Source: Chengkuizengella sediminis | Lineage (GTDB): Bacteria; Bacillota; Bacilli; Paenibacillales; KCTC-33759 | NCBI RefSeq assembly: GCF_010078385.1 | Contig: NZ_SIJC01000001.1 | Coordinates: forward strand, 558,001 to 622,000 | Length of the DNA: 64,000 nt | Direction: 5' to 3' | Shown: positions 55,955-63,550 of the stretch, piece by piece | How the letters are laid out: each line of letters opens with the position of its first letter | Position numbering within the stretch: the first letter of the stretch is position 1 | The notes under the pieces: generated by a model | The model's database searches: none | Seen by the model: the letters and a program-made list of their open reading frames with translations, nothing else | What the model was told of the DNA's origin: nothing | Made by a program: the position numbers and the translations under genes

Positions 55955-56399
55955 TCCTTTGCACCTCATATCCTAATTTTATTAATCCCTTTTGTAAAAC
56001 ATCATTATTGTTATCATACCCATTATGTAATTGTTTGTGCCAAGCTTCTTCTGGAGTCAACCATTCTACATCAGATATTTCCTCTACCTGAGCTTGTAAA
56101 ATTCCCTCTTTGGCTTCAATTAAAAAATAGTGAACTTCCTTATCCACAATGCCTAATTGAGGTGAATCATATTGATAATTAACAATCTTCAGAGGAACTG
56201 ATTCCTTGATTGTACCCTTCATACCTGTTTCTTCTTCAATCTCTCTAAGAGCAGTTTGTTCTATCGTTTCCCCCTGCTCCATCTTACCTTTAGCTAAAGT
56301 CGTTATTCCAAAGCGATCCTGTATCATTTGTATGAGTAATTTACCATTGTCATATTTATATACAACACCACCGGCTGAAACTTCTGTTTTCATATTCAT
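55947..56399 (-). CDS. NUDIX hydrolase
   Basis: It encodes 150 residues with the Nudix box from about residue 38: it starts GKMEQGETIEQ and ends REIEEETGM, all key Glu residues present. Nudix enzymes cleave nucleoside diphosphate derivatives; the substrate here is unknown. It overlaps deoC by 8 bases, so it may act with deoxynucleoside catabolism. GAGGTGTGG lies before the ATG. Confidence 0.88.
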   Translation of the reverse strand: MNMKTEVSAGGVVYKYDNGKLLIQMIQDRFGITTLAKGKMEQGETIEQTALREIEEETGMKGTIKESVPLKIVNYQYDSPQLGIVDKEVHYFLIEAKEGILQAQVEEISDVEWLTPEEAWHKQLHNGYDNNNDVLQKGLIKLGYEVQRNE

Positions 56400-56513
56400 C
56401 TTTCACCACACCTCAATAATAATTCCCCTTGACTCAACCCCACAAAAGTTAGGAATCACCTTTATATGGGGTCTAACAAAACTTCAATCCCGTTATTCTA
56501 AGAACTTATTAAT

Positions 56514-57860
56514 TTATACAACATTCACATTCGAAGGCTCTAAAACTCTTACGATTTTACCTTGACATTCATTCACTCCAGCTTCGGTAATTTTCACTTT
56601 ACACACTTTTCCTATTAAATCATCAGTACCCTCCATTATAACCTGTAAATAGTTATCTGAATGCCCAGTAATGACTTGAGTATCTTCATTATTTTTTGCT
56701 GTCTCTGGAATTACTTCAATTACTTGACTCTCGAATTTTTTTGCATATTCAAATTGCATTTTTTCTGATAGATCAATCAATTCATGAACACGACGATTTT
56801 TCTCCTCCATATCCACTTGCTGATCCATCTTCGCCGCGGGAGTACCTGTACGTTTAGAATAAGGGAATACATGCAGCTCAGAAAATTTACACTTTTCTAT
56901 GAACTTATAGCTGTTATTAAACTTTTCTTCGTCTTCCCCTGGAAACCCTACGATGATGTCTGTCGTAATTGCAACGTCTGGCATAATTTCATGAATTTTA
57001 TTTATCTTTTCCCCAAACTCTTCAATGGTATATTTTCTACGCATCGCTTTAAGAACATCATTATCCCCGGCCTGCAATGGGATGTGCAGATGACGGCACA
57101 TTTTATCTGATGTTTTTAATACCTCAATCACTTCATCTGTAATCTGACTTGCTTCTATGGAACTAATTCGAATACGTTTCAAACCTTCTACTTTATCCAA
57201 ATCCCATAATAAATCAGCTAATTTATAGTTGTCTAAGTCATCACCGTATCCACCCGTATGAATCCCTGTTAAAACAATCTCTTGATAACCAGAGTTTACT
57301 AACTTTCTTGCTTGTTTGATCACATCCTCAGGATCTCGACTGCGACTTAATCCACGTGTCCAAGGAATAATACAAAATGTGCAAAAATTGTTGCAGCCTT
57401 CTTGTATTTTCAAAAATGCTCTAGTACGATCAGAAAAATCTGGTACATCTAATTCTTCAAAGTTACGAGTTTTCATAATATTTCTTACAGCATTAATCGG
57501 TTGTCTTTCCTTTTGGATTTGTTTGACATAATCCATTATTTTCTCTCTATCTTGTGTACCTATGACAAGATCAACACCATCGATCTCTAAGATTTCTTTT
57601 GATGCCGTTTGAGCATAACAACCTGTGACGGCTATAATTGCCTCTGGGTTTCTACGAATTGCTCTACGAATCATTTGTCTGCTTTTTTTATCGCCTGTAT
57701 TTGTTACAGAACATGTATTTATCACATAAACATCCGCTGTTTCATTTGTATCGTCAAAGTCTACTTGTCCGTATCCTTCATTTTTAAAAAGCTGCCATAT
57801 CGCTTCTGTATCATAAAAATTCACTTTGCACCCTAATGTGTGAAACGCAACTTTTTTCAT
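56514..57860 (-). CDS. mtaB: tRNA (t6A37) methylthiotransferase MtaB
   Basis: It encodes 448 residues. The N-terminal UPF0004 domain carries the cluster cysteines (LGCKVNFYDTEA, NTCSVTN and GCYAQT). The radical SAM core has the CxxxCxxC motif in CNNFCTFCIIP, and a C-terminal TRAM domain follows. It adds a methylthio group to t6A37 of tRNA-Lys. It matches Bacillus YqeV (451). It is directly downstream of rsmE. AGGAGGATC precedes the ATG. Confidence 0.95.
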   Translation of the reverse strand: MKKVAFHTLGCKVNFYDTEAIWQLFKNEGYGQVDFDDTNETADVYVINTCSVTNTGDKKSRQMIRRAIRRNPEAIIAVTGCYAQTASKEILEIDGVDLVIGTQDREKIMDYVKQIQKERQPINAVRNIMKTRNFEELDVPDFSDRTRAFLKIQEGCNNFCTFCIIPWTRGLSRSRDPEDVIKQARKLVNSGYQEIVLTGIHTGGYGDDLDNYKLADLLWDLDKVEGLKRIRISSIEASQITDEVIEVLKTSDKMCRHLHIPLQAGDNDVLKAMRRKYTIEEFGEKINKIHEIMPDVAITTDIIVGFPGEDEEKFNNSYKFIEKCKFSELHVFPYSKRTGTPAAKMDQQVDMEEKNRRVHELIDLSEKMQFEYAKKFESQVIEVIPETAKNNEDTQVITGHSDNYLQVIMEGTDDLIGKVCKVKITEAGVNECQGKIVRVLEPSNVNVV

Positions 57861-57861
57861 G

Positions 57862-58620
57862 TTAAGATCCTCCTATCTCACCGTATTCATATAACAAACA
57901 CGTCAGCCCTACCATGGCTGCTGTTTCTGTTCTTAATATTCTTTTTCCTAAACTCACGATATGACATCCTGCTTCTTCTAGCAGTAAAATTTCTTTTTCA
58001 GTAAATCCACCCTCTGGTCCTATTACCATTAAAAAGGTTGGAGTTGTATCATGATCAGTTTTCTTACTATTTATTATATCCTTTAAGTAGATTTGATCTT
58101 CATTTTCATAAAAAACAAAACTTGCATCAACTTCAGGAATAGTTTTTAGAAGTTCCTTCCAAGTACTAATTTCTTTAATCTGGGGAACTATGTTTCTATG
58201 AGCCTGTTCAGCAGCTTCCTTTGCAATTTTATTCCAACGTTCCATTCGTTTTTTCGTTTTTTTCTGATCATACTGTACGATCGTTCGCTTCGAAATAAAA
58301 GGAATAAATTGTACTGCACCAATTTCTGTATTCTTTTGAATGATGGTATCCATTTTATCACCTTTAGGTAAACTTTGAGCAATCCAAACATTTATAATCG
58401 GTTCGTTGGTCCGATCTAATTCTTTTATTATCGAAGCTATGACCTTACTTTTTGTCATCTCTTCTATTTCAACCAAAACGTCACGTGTCTCTCCATCGCT
58501 AACGATAAATTGGTCTTCAATTTTTGCTCGCATTACTTTGATAAGATGAAACGCATCTTCATCTACAATGTGAACTTTATTTTCAACAAATTGATTTTTT
58601 GAAATAAAATATCGCTGCAT
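57862..58620 (-). CDS. rsmE: 16S rRNA (uracil1498-N3)-methyltransferase RsmE
   Basis: It encodes 252 residues, a SPOUT-fold enzyme. The N-terminal PUA-like domain is followed by the knotted SAM site (MVIGPEGGFTEKEI and LGKRILRTETAAM). It methylates N3 of U1498 in 16S rRNA. AGAGGTTGG precedes the ATG. mtaB follows by one base, as in Bacillus. Confidence 0.94.
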   Translation of the reverse strand: MQRYFISKNQFVENKVHIVDEDAFHLIKVMRAKIEDQFIVSDGETRDVLVEIEEMTKSKVIASIIKELDRTNEPIINVWIAQSLPKGDKMDTIIQKNTEIGAVQFIPFISKRTIVQYDQKKTKKRMERWNKIAKEAAEQAHRNIVPQIKEISTWKELLKTIPEVDASFVFYENEDQIYLKDIINSKKTDHDTTPTFLMVIGPEGGFTEKEILLLEEAGCHIVSLGKRILRTETAAMVGLTCLLYEYGEIGGS

Positions 58621-58728
58621 GTTACCAACCTCTAATAATTATTATATATAAATACCCAAAATATATCTTACTACAAACAAAGCTGATTACGCCACATTTG
58701 TTTAGTTTTACCATAAAATAAGTTAGAT

Positions 58729-59403
58729 TTAAAAAATGGCAGCAAAAAAACGATCTAGTACATGATATATAACAAATTGCAAGTCCAATATGGGTTGGAT
58801 AGTCACCATTCTAAGTGGCGGAATAAAAGCTAGTAATAAAAAGATGTAAATAGAGTATGGTTCAAAAGTTGTCATTTTTGCTCGAACATGATTTGGAGCT
58901 ATGTCCTCTAATATCCTATAACCATCCAATGGTGGAAGAGGGATGAAATTAAATACAAGTAACAAGAGATTAATTCGTATAAACCATTCTAAAAAGGTAT
59001 TTAAGGCATTAAAAACTTCAGGTGAAAACCATACATGAATCGAATCCATAAATAATAAATACCAAAATAAAAAACCAATCAAGACAAAACACAAATTACT
59101 GAGTGGTCCAACGAGAGATGTGATTACCCCCATGAGTTTCGGTTTTTTAAAATGATGTCTATTTACTGGAACAGGTTTACCCCAACCAAAACCAGCAAAA
59201 AGAAATAGAAGCATCCCTAAAGAATCAAGGTGAGTCTGTGGATTAAGAGTAACTCTTCCCTTTTTTTTAGCAGTTAGGTCATTAAACTTATTCGATGTAA
59301 AGGCCTGTGTAAATCCATGTATGGTAATAGCAAATAAAAATGCTAATAAAACAAATGGCAGTTCATCTAAATCAAAAAAAATCAAAAGATCCAAAAACTC
59401 CAT
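58729..59403 (-). CDS. Site-2 protease-like membrane protein with a lost HExxH site
   Basis: It encodes 224 residues and about five to six membrane helices with the rest of an M50/YwhC-type fold (GRVTLNPQTHLDSLG, GWGKPVPVN, SLVGPLSNL and PLPPLDGYRIL). The expected zinc motif HExxH reads HGFTQ at residues 29-33: the catalytic Glu is Gly and the second His is Gln. The third ligand region (PPLDG) is intact. It therefore looks like a pseudoprotease. It lies between prmA and rsmE. No second copy is in the window. Confidence 0.82.
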   Translation of the reverse strand: MEFLDLLIFFDLDELPFVLLAFLFAITIHGFTQAFTSNKFNDLTAKKKGRVTLNPQTHLDSLGMLLFLFAGFGWGKPVPVNRHHFKKPKLMGVITSLVGPLSNLCFVLIGFLFWYLLFMDSIHVWFSPEVFNALNTFLEWFIRINLLLLVFNFIPLPPLDGYRILEDIAPNHVRAKMTTFEPYSIYIFLLLAFIPPLRMVTIQPILDLQFVIYHVLDRFFAAIF

Positions 59404-59412
59404 AGTATTCTC

Positions 59413-60375
59413 CTATCTTTTTTTTGCAATGATAGCAACCCAATCTTCCTGCTCAAGTTTTTCCAAAATTTCAAAATGGGCTTCTTCTAATGCCTGTATT
59501 ACATCTTTTTCTTTTTGTTTTATAATTCCTGAAGCAATGTATAATCCATTATGTTCCAAAACATGGTATACATCATCAATAAACGTTAATATAATTTCTG
59601 CTAAAATATTTGCTACAACAATCTGTGTCTTTGGTTGATCAGTGTTATTTTGATTTTTTTGAAAGACTTGTAACAAATCACTTTGTTGCACAGTAATTTT
59701 TTGTTCTAATTGATTGATACGTACATTTTCCTTTGCACTTGAAACTGCAACTGGATCTAAATCCAAAGCTAACACTTGATTCGCTCCCAATTTCATAGCT
59801 GCTATGGATAATATACCAGAACCTGTCCCGACATCTATGACGTTTTTGCCTTCTACTTGTGCTTTTTCTAATGCTTTCAAACATAAGGATGTAGTTGCAT
59901 GAGTTCCTGTACCAAAAGCCATCCCTGGATCAAGCTCAACCACACACTCATTTTCATCTGCATCATAATTTTCCCAGGTAGGTTTAATCGTAATCTTTTC
60001 CGTAATACGAACAGGTTTAAAATATTGTTTCCAAGCATTTGCCCAATCTTCTTCGTTTACTACTTGTGATTTCACATCCGCTTTTCCTACGTTAATATTT
60101 AATTCGATTAAGTTTTTAACAAAACGTTCTATGCCCATCAGAAGTTCATCCATATCAACTTCTTCTGGAAAATAGGCTTTTATTTCTGCATCTCCTTCTG
60201 GGAAATCATTTAAAGGTTTTTCATACCACTGACCTAAAGAAGTATCTCTTTCTTTATTCAAAGACCCTGATTCTTCTATTGAAACTCCACCAGCTCCGTT
60301 TTCATGAAAATAATTTGATATTTGCTCACTAGCTTCCTCAGTTGTATAAATACATATTTCGTACCAATTCATCAT
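59413..60375 (-). CDS. prmA: Ribosomal protein L11 methyltransferase PrmA
   Basis: It encodes 320 residues. The N-terminal substrate-recognition domain is followed by a SAM-binding domain with VIDVGTGSGILSIAAMKLGA and the NPPY-like VVANILAEIIL. It trimethylates L11. Two ATG codons stand in tandem at 60375 and 60372; GGAGGG lies before them. It is ahead of the S2P-like and rsmE genes in the dnaJ-prmA-rsmE-mtaB line. Confidence 0.94.
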   Translation of the reverse strand: MMNWYEICIYTTEEASEQISNYFHENGAGGVSIEESGSLNKERDTSLGQWYEKPLNDFPEGDAEIKAYFPEEVDMDELLMGIERFVKNLIELNINVGKADVKSQVVNEEDWANAWKQYFKPVRITEKITIKPTWENYDADENECVVELDPGMAFGTGTHATTSLCLKALEKAQVEGKNVIDVGTGSGILSIAAMKLGANQVLALDLDPVAVSSAKENVRINQLEQKITVQQSDLLQVFQKNQNNTDQPKTQIVVANILAEIILTFIDDVYHVLEHNGLYIASGIIKQKEKDVIQALEEAHFEILEKLEQEDWVAIIAKKR

Positions 60376-60557
60376 TAACCCTCCGCACTTATTTTATCTG
60401 ACCTATTATTTTATCATAGTTTCATCTTAAGACAAAATCCAATTCCATTCATATTTTTGTATATTAAATGGAATAATGAATTGTATTGAAAATAGTTTGC
60501 AATCGTGGTAAAATCCTACATCAGGAATAGATATAGAAGACATCAGGAGGAGACACC

Positions 60558-61472
60558 ATGTTAAAGAGTATCAAAAACTTGCTTTATATTTTATTAGTTA
60601 TCATTTTTATCACTGTAATAGGTTGTACTAATGAAGATCTAACAGATCAACCTGTTGGAGAAAATCAAACTGATGAACAGTCTTTCAAAATAACGGTTGA
60701 ATTTCAAGAACTCATTGAAGATAATACAAAACCAGGTCAATTATATGAGTTCATAGATGAACAATTAGATAATATTTCTAAGGATGTTCTTACGAATTTA
60801 TTAATAGGTATAGAGGATCAGTTATCAGCACAATTTGAAGACTTTAGTCAAGTTCTACAAGGTGATGAGGTTCAATTAACACTAGAGGAAATATTCAATG
60901 AAAACACTTTTGAGATTGAAGAAATACAAGATGAAACACTAAAAGAAGAATTATCTGAAATCGTACAGAATGGATATAAAATCGAATTATTAAAAGGATT
61001 TTATTCAATTAAAATTGATTATACTCAAATGGAAAAATACAAAGTGAATGTGACTGAAGAAATGTCTGAATATATTACGATTCAAGCGAAGGAATCTTCA
61101 GAACTATACGAGGAAGATTTAATGTTAACCATTACGTGGGACGAACTCTCAGATCGTTTAGCTCATACTGAAAAATTCTTATCCTCTTATCCAGAGTCAG
61201 TCAGAGCAAATGTGGTAGAAAGAATGTACTTAAATTATTTGATACCATATTTACAAGGATTACCTAACTCACCAGCATATGATATAGAATCAAAAAAATT
61301 CAATCAAGAACTCATTGATAACTATACACAATGGATTGAAACATATCCTGATTCACGTACCACTCTTATTATAAAAGAGTATTTACAGAACCTAGATGAT
61401 GCTAATTATTTATATACTTCTGAAGTAGCAAAATCTTTAGACAAGTTATTAGAACAACATTTAACACAGTAA
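60558..61472 (+). CDS. Lipoprotein of unknown function
   Basis: It encodes 304 residues. The signal peptide (1-22) ends in a lipobox VIGC with C23. The rest is acidic and helical, rich in Glu, Leu and Ile, without known motifs. CAGGAGGAGAC precedes the ATG. It stands alone against the strand of its neighbours, with its own terminator. Role unknown; outer face of the membrane is inferred. Confidence 0.8.
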   Translation: MLKSIKNLLYILLVIIFITVIGCTNEDLTDQPVGENQTDEQSFKITVEFQELIEDNTKPGQLYEFIDEQLDNISKDVLTNLLIGIEDQLSAQFEDFSQVLQGDEVQLTLEEIFNENTFEIEEIQDETLKEELSEIVQNGYKIELLKGFYSIKIDYTQMEKYKVNVTEEMSEYITIQAKESSELYEEDLMLTITWDELSDRLAHTEKFLSSYPESVRANVVERMYLNYLIPYLQGLPNSPAYDIESKKFNQELIDNYTQWIETYPDSRTTLIIKEYLQNLDDANYLYTSEVAKSLDKLLEQHLTQ

Positions 61473-61488
61473 TAATTTTAGATAAAAT

Positions 61489-61518
61489 AAAAGCCCTGCT
61501 ATGTCAAGTAGGGCTTTT
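61489..61518. terminator. Terminator of the lipoprotein gene
   Basis: A 12-bp stem (61489-61500 with 61507-61518, one G-U pair) has a 6-base loop, with T bases on the plus strand and A bases on the left side. It may serve both directions. Confidence 0.8.
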
Positions 61519-61563
61519 GACTGTTTAGGTATGCAAGTACTAATCACTTACTTTTTTAAGTAT

Positions 61564-61935
61564 CTATACCATACCTCCACAAACTTCAATAACTTGAAGT
61601 GCATGTTGATATTGAGCCTCATCTATGCTTACAGTTAATAAAATATCTTTACCAGTTGGGGCTCCTTGCCCTCCATCACTCATTCCACTTGCACTTACAT
61701 CAGCCGCAGCTAATATGCCAGCATCTGGCTCGCTAAAATCAGCATGTAAGGACAACTTTCCTATACTCGTAGTATCCCCATTCACTGGATTTGATATTTT
61801 AGTTATCCCTTCCCCTTGATATTTACTAAAGCGGTTTATATTGAGGTTGCTTGCCCTTAAAGATTTTAATTTCACTGCAGCTCCTTCTGCTTGTTCTGGA
61901 GAATTAAAATACGCTAATATGTTTTTTTTTGTCAT
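61564..61935 (-). CDS. Stress-protein-like alpha/beta protein, paralogue A
   Basis: It encodes 123 residues, KKNILAYFNSPEQAEGAAVK at the N-terminus and DILLTVSIDEAQYQHALQVI at the C-terminus, with a Gly/Ser/Ala-rich middle. It resembles its neighbour at 61932-62264 in both ends, so the two arose by duplication. The fold looks like the ferredoxin-like domain of YflT/17M general stress proteins; that assignment is weak. Its ATG overlaps the stop of the neighbour (ATGA). Confidence 0.6.
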   Translation of the reverse strand: MTKKNILAYFNSPEQAEGAAVKLKSLRASNLNINRFSKYQGEGITKISNPVNGDTTSIGKLSLHADFSEPDAGILAAADVSASGMSDGGQGAPTGKDILLTVSIDEAQYQHALQVIEVCGGMV

Positions 61936-62264
61936 TTTATTTGACCCCGACCCTGATGAATAAAATCAATTGCATCATTGATTGATTCTTGTGCAGTAAC
62001 AAAACTAAGCATAATATTTTTGGAGTTAAGGTTTTGGTTGCCTATGTTTGTGAACCCCCATGCTGCCGGATAAACAAAACCTAATGATCCTTGAAAATAA
62101 TTCCCAAGGCTCTGAGGCATTGCTGGAAAATTATCTGTTACTTGTTTATCAGTTAGTATTCTTTCTACAGAGATATCTTTTGTTTTTAATTTTTGTAACT
62201 TGATTGCCACACCTTCCGCCTGATCTTCTGTGTCAAAATAAGCAATAATATGTTTATTACCCAT
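61932..62264 (-). CDS. Stress-protein-like alpha/beta protein, paralogue B
   Basis: It encodes 110 residues: HIIAYFDTEDQAEGVAIKL at the N-terminus and NIMLSFVTAQESINDAIDFI at the C-terminus, both matching paralogue A. The middle is different (Asn/Gly/Pro-rich). It lies 12 bases after the YfhD-like gene, so the three may be one transcript. Function unknown. AGGGAGTTTTTG precedes the ATG. Confidence 0.6.
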   Translation of the reverse strand: MGNKHIIAYFDTEDQAEGVAIKLQKLKTKDISVERILTDKQVTDNFPAMPQSLGNYFQGSLGFVYPAAWGFTNIGNQNLNSKNIMLSFVTAQESINDAIDFIHQGRGQIK

Positions 62265-62276
62265 AACAAAAACTCC

Positions 62277-62417
62277 CTATTTATTAATTTGTCTTTGATC
62301 AGCTTCCTTTGCTCTTTCTTGAGCTTTCAAATCATCTTCATCTGCTAATGATTCTGAAAATTCCACATCTTCATTTCTGGCAATAGGTAACTTTTTCTCT
62401 GGCTTTTTTTGATTCAT
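62277..62417 (-). CDS. YfhD-like small protein
   Basis: It encodes 46 residues: LPIARNEDVEFSESLADEDD then LKAQERAKEADQRQ, the typical YfhD pattern. AAAGGAGGG lies before the ATG at 62417. YfhD proteins are small, acidic and found in spore formers; the role is not clear. The two stress-like paralogues follow on the same strand. Confidence 0.8.
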   Translation of the reverse strand: MNQKKPEKKLPIARNEDVEFSESLADEDDLKAQERAKEADQRQINK

Positions 62418-62487
62418 TTTTACCCTCCTTTCTGAATCTCCTCAAACTCCATATATGTTTTACAACAATCAGTAATTTTATTCAGCA

Positions 62488-62514
62488 AAAAAACTCACCG
62501 ATTGGCGAGTTTTT
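62488..62514 (-). terminator. Terminator of the MmcQ/YjbR gene
   Basis: On the minus strand AAAAACTCGCC pairs with GGTGAGTTTTT (one mismatch), followed by a T-rich run. It overlaps the stop codon of the gene. Confidence 0.7.
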
Positions 62515-62869
62515 AAGAATTCAATACTATTTGTTTATCTGCTTTTTTTAAACTATTAAATACTAGCTGATATGACTGATCGACCATCTCTAATATCTCT
62601 TCATCTGGAATACTACCATCCATTAAAACCGTATTCCAATGTCTCTTATTTAGATGATAACCTCCTGTAACTGCTTTATACTTTTCACGTAAAATTTCTG
62701 CTAAAAATGGATCACACTTAAGACTAATGGAAGGATGCTCTTGACCATCTGAAATCAATGCAAACATTTTATTGCTTACCTTGATCACTAATGGTTCTGG
62801 TCCAAAAGGATAATCTTCCACAGCTCCTTGTTTCTTTAAACAATATGTCTTCAAATCTTCATATCTCAT
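62513..62869 (-). CDS. MmcQ/YjbR-family protein
   Basis: It encodes 118 residues. Family signs are the opening YCLKKQGAVEDYPFGP and HWNTVLMDGSIPDEEI near residues 76-91. YjbR proteins have a double-wing DNA-binding-like fold; a DNA or other role is not established. It is 16 bases downstream of a GNAT gene. AGGAGATTAAA lies before the ATG. Confidence 0.88.
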   Translation of the reverse strand: MRYEDLKTYCLKKQGAVEDYPFGPEPLVIKVSNKMFALISDGQEHPSISLKCDPFLAEILREKYKAVTGGYHLNKRHWNTVLMDGSIPDEEILEMVDQSYQLVFNSLKKADKQIVLNS

Positions 62870-62885
62870 TTTAATCTCCTTTACC

Positions 62886-63296
62886 CTAATTCAATACTCT
62901 TTCCATAATAATATAATTTATTCCACTCTTTTGAAACGTTTGTTTGGATTTCTTAAGTCCAAATTTCTCATAAAAACTTGTTTTGTTTTCCCTCGCATTA
63001 CACCATATCTTTGTAAGACCCATTTTTTTTGCTTCCTCAATAACATGATGTAACAACATGCCACCATACCCTTTACCTTGCTCACTCTGAAGTGTAGCAA
63101 ATTTTCTAAATTGAGCAGTATTTTTTTCAATGAAAAGAGATACTACGGTTATAAGATGACCCTTTTGAAATAGTCCAAAATGAATTCCTAAGTCATCTTG
63201 ATCTAATTTTATGTAATCGAATTCTTTATTGGGCCACATGACTATATGTCTCAAACCCCAAGTTTGTTCTTTGCTGATTCGTTTGATTTCCATCAT
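62886..63296 (-). CDS. GNAT-family acetyltransferase
   Basis: It encodes 136 residues. The acetyl-CoA site is QGKGYGGMLLHHVIEEA (about 77-93), then IWCNARENKTSFYEKFGL. Substrate unknown. The gene and its neighbour MmcQ/YjbR form a small transcription unit, downstream of an unusual intergenic element (63336-63456). The start could also be the ATG at residue 2. Confidence 0.85.
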   Translation of the reverse strand: MMEIKRISKEQTWGLRHIVMWPNKEFDYIKLDQDDLGIHFGLFQKGHLITVVSLFIEKNTAQFRKFATLQSEQGKGYGGMLLHHVIEEAKKMGLTKIWCNARENKTSFYEKFGLKKSKQTFQKSGINYIIMERVLN

Positions 63297-63335
63297 CTCA
63301 CCCCTTTAATAAAAAAAGTAATTAGAGGGTTTTCA

Positions 63336-63456
63336 GAAGTCAGTGGAAGTGCAAGGGATTGTTGGAGGAGTGGAACGTTCGCTTTTAAAATCGCAAATAA
63401 TCCTTTTGATCTAATCAATAATTTGCGATTTTACAGTGACCGGAAATAACCCTTGC
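63336..63456. repeat. Structured intergenic element with nested inverted repeats
   Basis: An outer pair (GCAAGGG at 63351-63357 with CCCTTGC at 63450-63456) encloses a 16-base hairpin (63386-63401 with 63418-63433, one mismatch region). It sits between the GNAT gene and the dnaJ terminator. It has no coding potential. Confidence 0.5.
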
Positions 63457-63491
63457 TCTGTAACGAAATTACTTGTTGTATGCCCTCTAAG

Positions 63492-63524
63492 AAAAAAACC
63501 GCAAGATTGCTCTCACGGTTTTTT
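63492..63524 (-). terminator. Terminator of dnaJ
   Basis: AAAAAACCG pairs with CGGTTTTTT around a 14-base middle; on the minus strand it ends in a run of seven T bases. It lies about 27 bases beyond the dnaJ stop. Confidence 0.8.
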
Positions 63525-63550
63525 GGTTCTATTTAGAAATGATAAATTTA

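Noticed and set aside
58729-59403. Loss of HExxH explained by a frameshift
   Set aside because: The frame is intact on both sides of HGFTQ and later family motifs are in register, so point substitutions are more likely.
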